A stretch of DNA of 6,566 nt, taken from Gammaproteobacteria bacterium (GTDB lineage Bacteria > Pseudomonadota > Gammaproteobacteria > HK1). The position numbers and the translations under genes were made by a program. The number at the start of each line of letters is the position of its first letter. The first letter of the stretch is position 1. Where the stretch lies: the NCBI GenBank assembly GCA_020444775.1, contig JAGRHX010000123.1:1-6566 (forward strand), in the 5' to 3' direction. The notes beneath the pieces are model-generated. The model had not been told where the DNA came from, ran no database searches, and saw only the letters and a list, made by a program, of their open reading frames with translations. Positions 1 through 6,161 of this stretch are shown in pieces.

Positions 1-49
1 GGCCGGGAGCGCCGCGCTGGGTAACGAATCTAAGACGAGCGGCAAGTGA
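1..49 (+). CDS. 3' end of upstream gene, probably gspK (partial)
   Basis: Only a C-terminal tail is present. Frame 2 is open from the window edge to TGA at 47-49 and would overlap the GTG start of gspL by four bases (GTGA), the same junction style as gspL/gspM. Frame 1 is also possible, ending at TAA 22-24. In Xps-type operons the gene before gspL is gspK, the minor pseudopilin that caps the pseudopilus, but the 15 visible codons carry no diagnostic feature. The assignment rests on operon order alone. Confidence 0.35.
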   Translation, partial: AGSAALGNESKTSGK

Positions 50-1272
50 TCGAACGATTTCTGAAGTGGTGGTGGCGCGAGCTGGTGGCCATGGTGCCGC
101 CCGCGCTCAGTGGTCGTGGACGCCGGCACGGGCGATTGCTGCGACTGGTGCTGGATGGCGATCAGGTGCGCGCCGAGCGAGTCACGGGCAAGCAGGTGCA
201 GATCCTGGACTCGGTGCCGCTGGCCGCAGCCGGTCTGACCGAGACCATTGACCGCTGGACCGTGGGGCTGTCGCCGGCGGAGACCCAGGTCGAGGTGGTG
301 TTGCCACGTGACAAGGCCCTGGTGCGGCGTATGAAGCTGCCGCTGGCGGCGGAGGAGAATCTGCAGCAGGTGGTGGGTTTCGAGATGGAACGGCAGACGC
401 CGTTTCGAGCTGGCGACGTGTACTTCGACTATGACCTGGTCGAGCGGGACCATCGCAGCAAGACCCTGACCTTGAATCTGCGTGTCGCGACCCGGGCGCT
501 GGTCGATCGGGTGATTGCCGGTCTGGGCGGCTGGCAGCTTGGCAGCTGGAGCGATCCACGCCCGGCGCCGAGCGCGCAGACCCGGGACGACCAGACCCAC
601 GGCGTACCGCTGCAGTTCCGGCCGGCTGCGTTCAGCGAGCCAAAGACCGGACGGCTGGTGCTGGCGATGACGGTGATCAACCTGCTGCTGCTTGCGGTGC
701 TCGTCGGTGTGCCCTGGATGGACAAGCAGCGGCAGTTGCAGGCGCTGGAGACCGAGCTGCGCAAGGCGCAGCTCGAAGCCGCCGAGGCAATTGCCGTGCG
801 CGACGCGGTCGAGGCCAAGCGCGACGCGGTCAACCTGTTGATCCGGTTGAAGGGGGCAGCGCCGTCATCGGTGGCGATTCTCGACGAGCTCAGTCAGCGT
901 CTACCCGACTCGACCTGGCTGCATCGGCTCGAGCTCAGCAACGGCAAGGCCGAGCTGCAGGGCACCTCGGACACCGCGACCGCCCTGATCGCATTGCTCG
1001 ACGCCTCGCAGATGCTGCGTGGCGTGCAGTTCTCCTCACCGGTGACCCGCGAGGCGGCCACCGGCCGTGAACGCTTTCATGTCGCTGCCAACGTGGTGCT
1101 GCCGGCGGTGGACCAGAACGCGACTGTCGAGCCGACCGCCGCAAGGGCGGACGGGCGAGGGGAGGCGGACCGGGCCGAAGGCGTGCCCGGGGTCCGCGCG
1201 GTGGAAGCGACTGGCGAAGGCGACGGGAGCATCGGGAACGATGCGAGCGATACAGGAGGTACGGGCCGATGA
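46..1272 (+). CDS. gspL: Type II secretion inner-membrane platform protein GspL, PilM/PilN-like (XpsL type)
   Basis: A 408-residue inner-membrane protein expected to tie the GspE ATPase to GspM in the secretion platform. Residues about 30-160 are a short cytoplasmic PilM/GspL-like domain, with the family-like segment FEMERQTPF (112-120) followed by an aromatic VYFDYD. One membrane segment lies at about 203-223, then a coiled coil (225-262) and a PilN-like ferredoxin-fold domain (about 270-355). Residues 356-408 form an Ala/Gly/Glu-rich, probably disordered tail. The GTG start at 46 is preferred over Met16 because the leading FLKWWWRELVAMVPP resembles, as recalled, the aromatic N-terminus of Xanthomonas XpsL; the ribosome site is weak, as expected for a coupled start. 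The cytoplasmic part is short compared with Klebsiella- or Vibrio-type GspL. The C-terminus overlaps gspM by ATGA. PilN/PilM of a type IV pilus is the alternative, made unlikely by the GspM, GspC/N and GspD neighbours. Confidence 0.88.
   Translation: MIERFLKWWWRELVAMVPPALSGRGRRHGRLLRLVLDGDQVRAERVTGKQVQILDSVPLAAAGLTETIDRWTVGLSPAETQVEVVLPRDKALVRRMKLPLAAEENLQQVVGFEMERQTPFRAGDVYFDYDLVERDHRSKTLTLNLRVATRALVDRVIAGLGGWQLGSWSDPRPAPSAQTRDDQTHGVPLQFRPAAFSEPKTGRLVLAMTVINLLLLAVLVGVPWMDKQRQLQALETELRKAQLEAAEAIAVRDAVEAKRDAVNLLIRLKGAAPSSVAILDELSQRLPDSTWLHRLELSNGKAELQGTSDTATALIALLDASQMLRGVQFSSPVTREAATGRERFHVAANVVLPAVDQNATVEPTAARADGRGEADRAEGVPGVRAVEATGEGDGSIGNDASDTGGTGR
1254..1259 (+). promoter_or_regulatory. 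Strong Shine-Dalgarno of gspM
   Basis: AGGAGG lies inside the 3' end of gspL, nine bases before the gspM ATG at 1269. It is the best ribosome-binding site in the window and fixes the gspM start. Together with the ATGA overlap it allows both coupled and independent initiation. Confidence 0.8.
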
Positions 1273-1880
1273 ATCTGTCGCCCATGCAAAGTCGGCTGCT
1301 CGCGGTGTCGCTGCTGGTCGCGGTGCTGGTGGTCGTCGCGCTGGGGGCGGTGCAGCCCGCCTGGCGTAGATATCAAGCCATGCAGGAGACCATCGAGTCA
1401 CACGAGCAGAGCATCGCCAAGTTCCGTAGCATCGCGGCCAGCCGCGAAGCCTACGAACGTGCGCTCCGACAGTTCCAGACACGCGACGACGTTGCTCGGG
1501 TGCTGCTCGGTGAGCGCAGCGTGAGTCTCGCCGGAGCCTCCCTGCAGCAGCGTATCAAGGGGATTGTCGAGAGCAGTCAGGGCAGTCTGGTCAGCGCCCA
1601 GGCCCTCGATCCACAGGAAGAGGGTCCGTTCACCCGGGTCAGTGTCAACGTGCGTATGCAGCTCAGCGTCGAGGCGCTGCAGGCGGTATTGCATCGTCTG
1701 GAGGTCGGTACGCCCTACGTCGTCATCGATCAGGTGGTGGTGATCGCGCGTAATGCGCGGGTCGCAAGGCGTCTGGCGCGACGTCGTGGCCGCGTGCCCG
1801 AGCAGACCCTGGATGTGCGCATGACCGTTTCCGGCTTCATGGCCGAGCCGGCCCCGGCGCGTGACGCGGCGCCCGCTTGA
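1269..1880 (+). CDS. gspM: Type II secretion platform protein GspM (subtype b, XpsM type)
   Basis: A 203-residue bitopic inner-membrane protein, predicted partner of GspL. A hydrophobic segment at about 9-30 is followed by a coiled coil (33-75, with EQSIAKFRSIAASREAYERA) and a periplasmic ferredoxin-like domain (about 80-192) ending in the strand LDVRMTVSGFM, as in subtype-b GspM/PilO-like proteins. The start is fixed by AGGAGG and by the ATGA overlap with gspL. The family is poorly conserved in sequence, so length, topology and position carry the call. Its TGA at 1878-1880 leaves 62 bases before the next gene, unlike the overlapping upstream junctions. The same frame stays open past that TGA up to a stop that overlaps the next start (see findings). 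Confidence 0.85.
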   Translation: MNLSPMQSRLLAVSLLVAVLVVVALGAVQPAWRRYQAMQETIESHEQSIAKFRSIAASREAYERALRQFQTRDDVARVLLGERSVSLAGASLQQRIKGIVESSQGSLVSAQALDPQEEGPFTRVSVNVRMQLSVEALQAVLHRLEVGTPYVVIDQVVVIARNARVARRLARRRGRVPEQTLDVRMTVSGFMAEPAPARDAAPA

Positions 1881-1930
1881 GTTGCGATGATGAGTGGATC
1901 GATGAGTAGAGCGTCACTCGTGCAGGTACC

Positions 1931-1936
1931 GGGGAG
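1931..1936 (+). promoter_or_regulatory. Shine-Dalgarno of the gspC/gspN-type gene
   Basis: GGGGAG sits six bases before the GTG at 1943. It supports that GTG as the start; an in-frame TAG lies upstream at about 1907, so no much longer protein is possible. Confidence 0.65.
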
Positions 1937-1942
1937 CCCGTC

Positions 1943-2710
1943 GTGAGAATCGTGCTGTTGGTCGAATTGGTGCTCGTCGGATTGCTCGGCACCGCGGTCT
2001 GGAGCCAGCTCCAGCAGCGCGCCGAGCGAATTGATATCGAGACGTTGGTGCCGGCGCGTGAGCCGGCGGCTGGCGCCGCGCTCGAGCCGGAGCTGGACAT
2101 CAGCTTGCGCACGCCGGTCATCCCGGCCCTGGAGTCGCTGACCGAGACCCTGGAGCGACCGCTGTTCGAGCCCGGACGGAGACCACCGCCGGAAGAGCCC
2201 GAGGAGCCGGTCAACGTGGTCGAGACCGCGCCCGCGCCGCCGCCCGAGCCGATCGAGCCACCCAGCGTGCAGCTCGACGCCGTGGTGCTGACCGGCGCAC
2301 GGCGTCTGGCCCTGTTCTCGGGCGGTGCGGTGGAGGCGTTGCGGGTCACCGAGGGGGGGCTGGTCGAAGGTTGGACCGTGGCCGAGATCCGCGAGCACGA
2401 GGTGGTGCTGCGCAAGGCGGATCAGGAGCAGGTCCTGGACCTGCGGCGCTTCGAGGCGCCACCGGTCAGCAGCCGCCCGCCGCCACGCAGGGTCGAGCCG
2501 CGCAACCGTGTCAACACCGCGCGCAACTCGGCTGGTGCCGCGCAAGGCGCCAGCGATCCACGCGCCGCTTCCAGACGTGTCAGCACCACCCAGCCGGTAC
2601 GTCCGCGCAGCGCCAGCGACGGTGCACGCGCCGACGCTCGTCAGCGCTATCTGGAGCAGGCGATCCGGCGCCGTGAGGAGCGTTTGAGCCGTCAGCAGCA
2701 GAACCGCTGA
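1943..2710 (+). CDS. gspN: Type II secretion protein N / GspC-like periplasm-spanning protein (XpsN type)
   Basis: A 255-residue protein linking the inner-membrane platform to the secretin. A single N-terminal membrane segment (about 3-20) has no lipobox or clear cleavage site. ERPLFEPGRRP (71-81) matches the opening of the GspC homology region. After a Pro/Glu-rich linker (81-108), residues 109-170 have the alternating pattern of the HR beta-sandwich (LDAVVLTGARRLALF, then VTEGGLVEGWTVAEI, then EVVLRK and LDLRRFE). This is the part that binds secretin N0 in known GspC proteins. No PDZ domain or GspC-type coiled coil follows. Instead residues 175-255 are Arg/Ser/Gln-rich, strongly basic and probably disordered, ending in a helix with clustered RRREERLSR. 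Lack of PDZ fits XpsN, which replaces GspC in Xanthomonas. It could equally be named gspC; it is not the Klebsiella-type GspN. Confidence 0.8.
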   Translation: MRIVLLVELVLVGLLGTAVWSQLQQRAERIDIETLVPAREPAAGAALEPELDISLRTPVIPALESLTETLERPLFEPGRRPPPEEPEEPVNVVETAPAPPPEPIEPPSVQLDAVVLTGARRLALFSGGAVEALRVTEGGLVEGWTVAEIREHEVVLRKADQEQVLDLRRFEAPPVSSRPPPRRVEPRNRVNTARNSAGAAQGASDPRAASRRVSTTQPVRPRSASDGARADARQRYLEQAIRRREERLSRQQQNR

Positions 2711-2739
2711 AAGCCACTGAGATTGGAGCTGCATTAGCC

Positions 2740-2757
2740 GGCCAAAAGGCCTACAAT
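2740..2757 (+). promoter_or_regulatory. Possible gspD promoter with GGCC palindrome
   Basis: The gap between gspN and gspD is clearly AT-richer than its surroundings. TACAAT (2752-2757) is a good sigma-70 -10 match, 25 bases before the gspD ATG. The hexamer 17 bases upstream (CTGCAT, 2729-2734) is a poor -35. A small inverted repeat, GGCC-AAAA-GGCC (2740-2751), abuts the -10 and could be an operator-like site. A second AT-rich run, TATAAA (2767-2772), is too close to the ATG unless the message is leaderless. Confidence 0.35.
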
Positions 2758-2781
2758 TCAGCGCAATATAAAAATCTCCTG

Positions 2782-5145
2782 ATGTGCGTTCTCAATATGA
2801 GAAGACTGCAGCCGTGCTCCTTGCGCCTGTTCACGGCCTGCGCCTTGCTGGGCGCGGCGCTGTTGGCAGGGTGCGAATCCATGCCGCTCGAGATGCAGTG
2901 GGCCGAAGGCCTGTCGTCACCGCTGCCCGAGCCCCGGCCTCCCGTGGACGAACGCAGCGCGGTCAGCGAACAGCCGACGGCGCAGGGCGAGGCTGCGGAA
3001 CGCAGGCCGGATGTGCGTTCCCAGGCGGACTTCTATCTGCCTGGCAACGATCGCTTCGCGCGCCAGCAGACCACGCCCTCGGCCGATGAGGGCCCGGGCG
3101 AGTACACCTTGAACTTCGAGAACACCGCGGTGGTCGAGGTGGTCAAGGTGATTCTCGGCGATCTGCTCGGTGAGAACTACGTGGTCGACCCCGGCGTGCA
3201 GGGCTCCGTGACCTTGCAGAGCAGCAAGCCGTTGCGACGTGAGGATCTGCTGGTCACGCTGGAGATGCTGCTTCGCATGAATCAGGCGGCGGTGGTGCGT
3301 GGGCCGGACATGTACCACGTCGTGCCTCGTGAGTCGGCGTCACGTGGCGGCCGCACGGTACCTCAGCTCGGCGGCAGTCAGCAGCCGCTGCCGCGTGGCT
3401 ACTCGGTGTTGCTGGTGCCGCTGCGTTTCATCTCGGTCGCCGAGATGGAGCAGATCCTCGAGCCATTCCTGGAGCCCGGAACCCTGCTGCGCTCGGACGT
3501 GACCCGCAACATGCTGGTGCTCGCTGGCAGCGGTAAGGAGCTGGAGCAGATTGTCCGCACCGTCGAGGTCTTCGATGTCGACTGGATGCAGGGCATGTCC
3601 TTCGGCCTGTTCACGCCGGACTTCGTCAAGGCCGAGGATCTGGCCGCCGAGCTCGAGAAGATCTTCGGTGCCGGTCAGGACGGACCGCTGGCCAATCTGC
3701 TGCGTCTGGAGGTGGTCGAGCGTCTCAACGCGCTGTTGGTGATCACTCCCCGGCGTGCTTATCTGGAACGGGTCGGAGACTGGATCAAGCGTCTGGACCG
3801 CGACAGCGGCGCAGTCGGCAAGCGCTTGTTCGTCTATCACGTGCAGAACGGCAAGGCTGCGGATCTGGCGGCCGTGCTCAGCGAGGTGTTCAGCGGCGAG
3901 GGCGAGGCACAGCCAATCCGGCGCGCCGAGATCGCACCGGGCCTGGAGGCGGCCGAGACGCGTAGCAGTCGCGCCGCTACCGATGCCGCGCGCGAGAGTC
4001 GTCGCAGCGCACGCGCTCAGAGCGACACCGAGCAGCAGCAACCCGAGCGGCCCGCATCGGCCGCCCAGCAGGCGCTCGAGGCGGCCAGCCAGGGCCGCGC
4101 CGGTGCCGGCGTGGCGCTCGACGCGACCGAGGACATCCGGATCATTGCCGACGAGGTCAACAACGCGCTGGTCATCCTGGCCACCGCGGGCCAGTACAAG
4201 CAGGTGGAGGCTGCGCTGCGCCAGCTCGATATCGCGCCGCTGCAGGTGTTGATCGAGGCCACCATCGCCGAGGTGCAGTTACAAGGCACCTTGCGTCACG
4301 GTCTCGAATGGTTCTTCCGCAATGGTGTCGGTGACGCTGGACGTTCGCTGCGTGGCCGGCTCGATCTGGGCGCCGATGGCATCGGTGTGCTGACACCAGG
4401 ATTCTCCTATGCCCTGTTCGACCGGGCCGGCGACGTGCTCGCCGTGCTGAACACCCTGGCCAACGATTCGCGGGCGAAGATCGTTTCGTCGCCGAACCTC
4501 ATGGTCCTGAACAATCAGGCGGCAAGCATCCAGGTCGGTGCTCAGGTGCCGGTGACCACCCAGCAGCAGCAGGCGACCACCACCGATGCGAACATCATCA
4601 ACAGTATCGAATTCCGCGATACCGGTGTGCAGCTCTCGGTTACGCCGCGGGTCAACGCCAGCGGCCTGGTGACCATGGAGATCGAGCAGGATGTGAGCAA
4701 TGTCGTGGACCAGGCGGACGCGGCCTCGAACCTGACCCCGACCATCAGCACCCGCAACATCTCCAGCACGGTGGCGGTGGACAGTGGCGAGACCGTGGTG
4801 CTCGGCGGGCTGATTCAAGAGAACGACAACAACAACTCTTCTGGGGTGCCCGGGATCCGCAACGTGCCGGTGGTCGGATTCTTTTTTGGTACCCGCGAGC
4901 TGGAGCGCACCCGAACCGAGCTGGTGGTGTTGATTACGCCGCGTGTGGTGCGCAGTCGAGCGCAAGCACGTGAGGTGACCGACGAGTTCCGGCGCAAGAT
5001 GGAAAGCCTCAAGCCCACCGATGAGCGTCCGCACCCTGGTCAGGACCGCTCCGAAGCCCTGGGACGCGCCTTGGACACTCTCGAACAGGAGCGGGAGGCG
5101 GCATCCGAGGCCACGCTGCGACGCGCCGTCGCGCCTTCGGGCTGA
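2782..5145 (+). CDS. gspD: Type II secretion outer-membrane secretin GspD, lipoprotein form (XpsD type)
   Basis: A 787-residue secretin forming the outer-membrane exit channel. Residues 1-31 are a lipoprotein signal ending LLAGC with Cys31 as the lipidation site; Glu at +2 is compatible with transport to the outer membrane. A Pro/Glu-rich linker follows to about 105. Then come N0 (about 107-183, EYTLNFENTAVVEVVK), N1 (about 206-268), N2 (about 272-340) and N3 (about 347-486). N3 is split by a low-complexity Ala/Arg/Gln/Glu insert (about 372-445). The secretin core runs from about 487 to 725, with VVLGGLI (672-678) and the signature VPGIRNVPVVGFFFG (689-703). A charged tail of about 65 residues ends the protein. 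No Shine-Dalgarno precedes ATG 2782 or ATG 2797. The later start gives a more typical signal (MRRLQPCSLRLF), so the first five residues are uncertain. A built-in lipid anchor, as known for XpsD, suggests no pilotin is needed. Confidence 0.96.
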   Translation: MCVLNMRRLQPCSLRLFTACALLGAALLAGCESMPLEMQWAEGLSSPLPEPRPPVDERSAVSEQPTAQGEAAERRPDVRSQADFYLPGNDRFARQQTTPSADEGPGEYTLNFENTAVVEVVKVILGDLLGENYVVDPGVQGSVTLQSSKPLRREDLLVTLEMLLRMNQAAVVRGPDMYHVVPRESASRGGRTVPQLGGSQQPLPRGYSVLLVPLRFISVAEMEQILEPFLEPGTLLRSDVTRNMLVLAGSGKELEQIVRTVEVFDVDWMQGMSFGLFTPDFVKAEDLAAELEKIFGAGQDGPLANLLRLEVVERLNALLVITPRRAYLERVGDWIKRLDRDSGAVGKRLFVYHVQNGKAADLAAVLSEVFSGEGEAQPIRRAEIAPGLEAAETRSSRAATDAARESRRSARAQSDTEQQQPERPASAAQQALEAASQGRAGAGVALDATEDIRIIADEVNNALVILATAGQYKQVEAALRQLDIAPLQVLIEATIAEVQLQGTLRHGLEWFFRNGVGDAGRSLRGRLDLGADGIGVLTPGFSYALFDRAGDVLAVLNTLANDSRAKIVSSPNLMVLNNQAASIQVGAQVPVTTQQQQATTTDANIINSIEFRDTGVQLSVTPRVNASGLVTMEIEQDVSNVVDQADAASNLTPTISTRNISSTVAVDSGETVVLGGLIQENDNNNSSGVPGIRNVPVVGFFFGTRELERTRTELVVLITPRVVRSRAQAREVTDEFRRKMESLKPTDERPHPGQDRSEALGRALDTLEQEREAASEATLRRAVAPSG

Positions 5146-5290
5146 GCCACGCGCCGCGCGTCAGCGAGCCGTTCTCGCCCCGCGCAGGCAATCCCACGTC
5201 AGTCGAGCCGGCGTTCTGCGCGGGCCTGTGCCCCGTTCCATGTAGCGCCCGGGATCGCCCGGGCGCGCCGCGTTGGCGGCTGCCTCCGGC
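5146..5290. other. Gene-free gap between convergent units
   Basis: No supportable ORF. Immediately after gspD lies a short palindrome, ACGCGC-C-GCGCGT (5149-5161), and further on the strong hairpin listed separately. It separates the + strand secretion operon from the - strand PqqD locus. Confidence 0.6.
5245..5266. terminator. Perfect 9-bp GC hairpin, possible bidirectional terminator
   Basis: GCGCCCGGG (5245-5253) and CCCGGGCGC (5258-5266) pair perfectly around a 4-base ATCG loop. It sits 100 bases after the gspD stop and 25 bases after the stop of the - strand 57-codon ORF, so it could serve both units. Neither side has a T tract, so it is not a textbook intrinsic terminator. It may instead block 3' exonucleases or act with Rho. 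Confidence 0.45.
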
Positions 5291-5464
5291 TCAGGGCCCG
5301 GTGTTGAAGGCGGCGCCGGGGAGGGCACCGCTGCCCTGTTGGCCGACTGCGGGTGTTGCCATCTCGAAGCCGTTCGCCATGGCCTCGGCGGCCGCCCGTG
5401 GCACGCGTTTGAGGCGAGGTTTCTCGTAGGGCTTACGTGTCGGTTTGCGTCTCGGCAGGTTCAT
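5291..5464 (-). CDS. Candidate RiPP precursor peptide with YxxPxL leader motif
   Basis: A 57-residue ORF (ATG at 5464-5462, TGA at 5293-5291), not matched to a named family. It reads as a two-part precursor. The N-terminal half is very basic with KPYEKPRLKRV (11-21), where Y13-x-x-P16-x-L18 matches the leader motif that PqqD-type recognition domains bind in lasso peptide precursors. A short Ala-rich helix (24-30) leads to a Gly/Ala/Gln/Pro-rich tail (37-57, with GQQGSGALPG and a final FNTGP). The tail has no Cys and no Asp/Glu after E34, and there is no Thr two residues before an obvious core Gly, so a standard lasso ring is not supported. The start overlaps the stop of ORF 5461-5850 by ATGA; TTGAG nine bases upstream is a weak ribosome site. 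An in-frame stop four codons upstream excludes a longer form. GC at third positions is high, but the opposite strand is open in the same register. Confidence 0.42.
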   Translation of the reverse strand: MNLPRRKPTRKPYEKPRLKRVPRAAAEAMANGFEMATPAVGQQGSGALPGAAFNTGP

Positions 5465-5850
5465 CGAAGGTGCTCAACTCTCCCGGTTGGCTCGACCGCG
5501 CGACCGATTCGTAGGTCTTGGCGCAGACGTGAAGTGAGTGTCGACCGGATGGCCCGGTAGCAGCGTGGGATACGAGCGTACAGCCACGCATCGACCGTGC
5601 AGGCGGGAGCACGGGCGTGGCTGACGGCAAGGTGGATTGGAAAGACGATCTGGCTCGCGCCGTATCCTGTGGCGAGCGTTCGATGGGGGGCAATGAGGAG
5701 CTGTCCGGAACCGCTTCGGCGATGCGATCGGCCGTGAGACGGGTCGGGGGAATCTGACCACGCCTCAAGCACGCGCCCTGGCGGCGCGCGCCTGCTATGG
5801 TAGGTCCCGGAACTCGGAGGTTCGGCGGGAGGTTCCTGTAATTCGCTCAT
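5461..5850 (-). CDS. Doubtful 129-codon ORF between pqqD-like gene and candidate precursor
   Basis: Kept only for its junctions: its ATG (5850-5848) overlaps the PqqD-family stop by ATGA, and its TGA (5463-5461) overlaps the ATG of the 57-codon ORF, again by ATGA. The product is rich in Ser, Arg, Pro and His, the usual look of a spurious frame in GC-rich DNA. It shows no domain I recognise and no clear membrane segment. A lasso B2-type cysteine protease was considered for this slot: RCYRAIRSTLTSRLRQDLRIG (about 95-115) has only superficial likeness, with wrong spacing and no His-Ala-Trp motif after it. The frame may be a relic of a maturation gene, a new small gene, or nothing. A + strand ORF with a good ribosome site (5617-5758) competes for the same DNA. 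Confidence 0.18.
   Translation of the reverse strand: MSELQEPPAEPPSSGTYHSRRAPPGRVLEAWSDSPDPSHGRSHRRSGSGQLLIAPHRTLATGYGASQIVFPIHLAVSHARAPACTVDAWLYARIPRCYRAIRSTLTSRLRQDLRIGRAVEPTGRVEHLR
5617..5758 (+). CDS. Possible small protein, 46 codons, unknown function
   Basis: GTG at 5617 is preceded by GGGAG (5605-5609) at a 7-base spacing, a convincing ribosome site. The product begins ADGKVDWKDDLARAVSCGE after the initiator and ends SAMRSAVRRVGGI. It has an acidic first half and a basic C-terminal helix, no membrane segment, and one Cys. Its composition is more protein-like than that of the antisense ORF over the same bases, and about 70 percent of third positions are G or C. No promoter or terminator is evident and I recognise no family. 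It cannot easily be real together with the 129-codon ORF on the other strand. Confidence 0.22.
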
Positions 5851-6161
5851 GAGTGCGGCGCGTCGGCCTCCACCACCGTGACCAGGCCGGCTTCGCTCAA
5901 CGATTTCAGCAGCTCACCCAGATCCTGCCAGGCCTCCTCGGGAGAGACCTCGAAGTCGTCCGTGAGTGCGTCGCAGATGGTGCCGAGCGCGGTATCGCCG
6001 TCCAGACGCGTCCAGACATAGGCACCGGTCTCGTTGAGGGCAAAGATCTGTTGCGGATTGTGGCGCTCGCCACTGACCGAAACGAGCTGAGTCTCCCCGA
6101 CTACGCTGCGCGTGACAATGTCGTCGGCAGCCTTGAAAACGTCGTTAGCGCTGAGGACCAC
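5847..6161 (-). CDS. PqqD-family protein (RiPP recognition element)
   Basis: A 104-residue stand-alone PqqD-like protein. The diagnostic core is present: FALNETGAYVWTRLDGDTAL (41-60), then TICDALTDDFEVSPEEAWQDLGELLKSLSEAGLV. This is the winged-helix fold that in PqqD and lasso B1 proteins binds a precursor leader and presents it to the maturation enzyme; the N-terminal half supplies the peptide-binding strand. Calling it pqqD would be wrong without pqqA/B/C/E nearby. The first usable start is GTG at 6161-6159, since an in-frame TAA lies at 6176-6174; no Shine-Dalgarno precedes it, so the start is the weak point. The stop overlaps a downstream ATG (ATGA). Free-standing PqqD-like proteins also occur in polysaccharide and HprK-type clusters, but no such partner is in view. 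The 57-codon ORF downstream on the same strand has a leader motif of the kind such domains bind. Confidence 0.88.
   Translation of the reverse strand: MVLSANDVFKAADDIVTRSVVGETQLVSVSGERHNPQQIFALNETGAYVWTRLDGDTALGTICDALTDDFEVSPEEAWQDLGELLKSLSEAGLVTVVEADAPHS

Noticed and set aside
1730..2734. 334-codon - strand ORF across gspM and the gspC/gspN-type gene
   Set aside because: Antisense shadow of GC-rich coding sequence; the + strand genes have domains, ribosome sites and operon context.
4279..5034. 251-codon - strand ORF inside gspD
   Set aside because: It lies opposite the conserved secretin core and its product has no domain structure.
5273..5560. + strand ORF opposite the candidate precursor
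   Set aside because: It would start at TTG without a ribosome site and is exactly codon-aligned antisense to the 57-codon ORF, so its coding look is expected from the other strand. It has no recognisable domain.
5461..5850. Lasso B2 (transglutaminase-like) maturation protease
   Set aside because: Only one Cys-x-x-Arg-like patch with the wrong spacing to the Leu-Arg-Ile-Gly segment, and no His-Ala-Trp motif after it.
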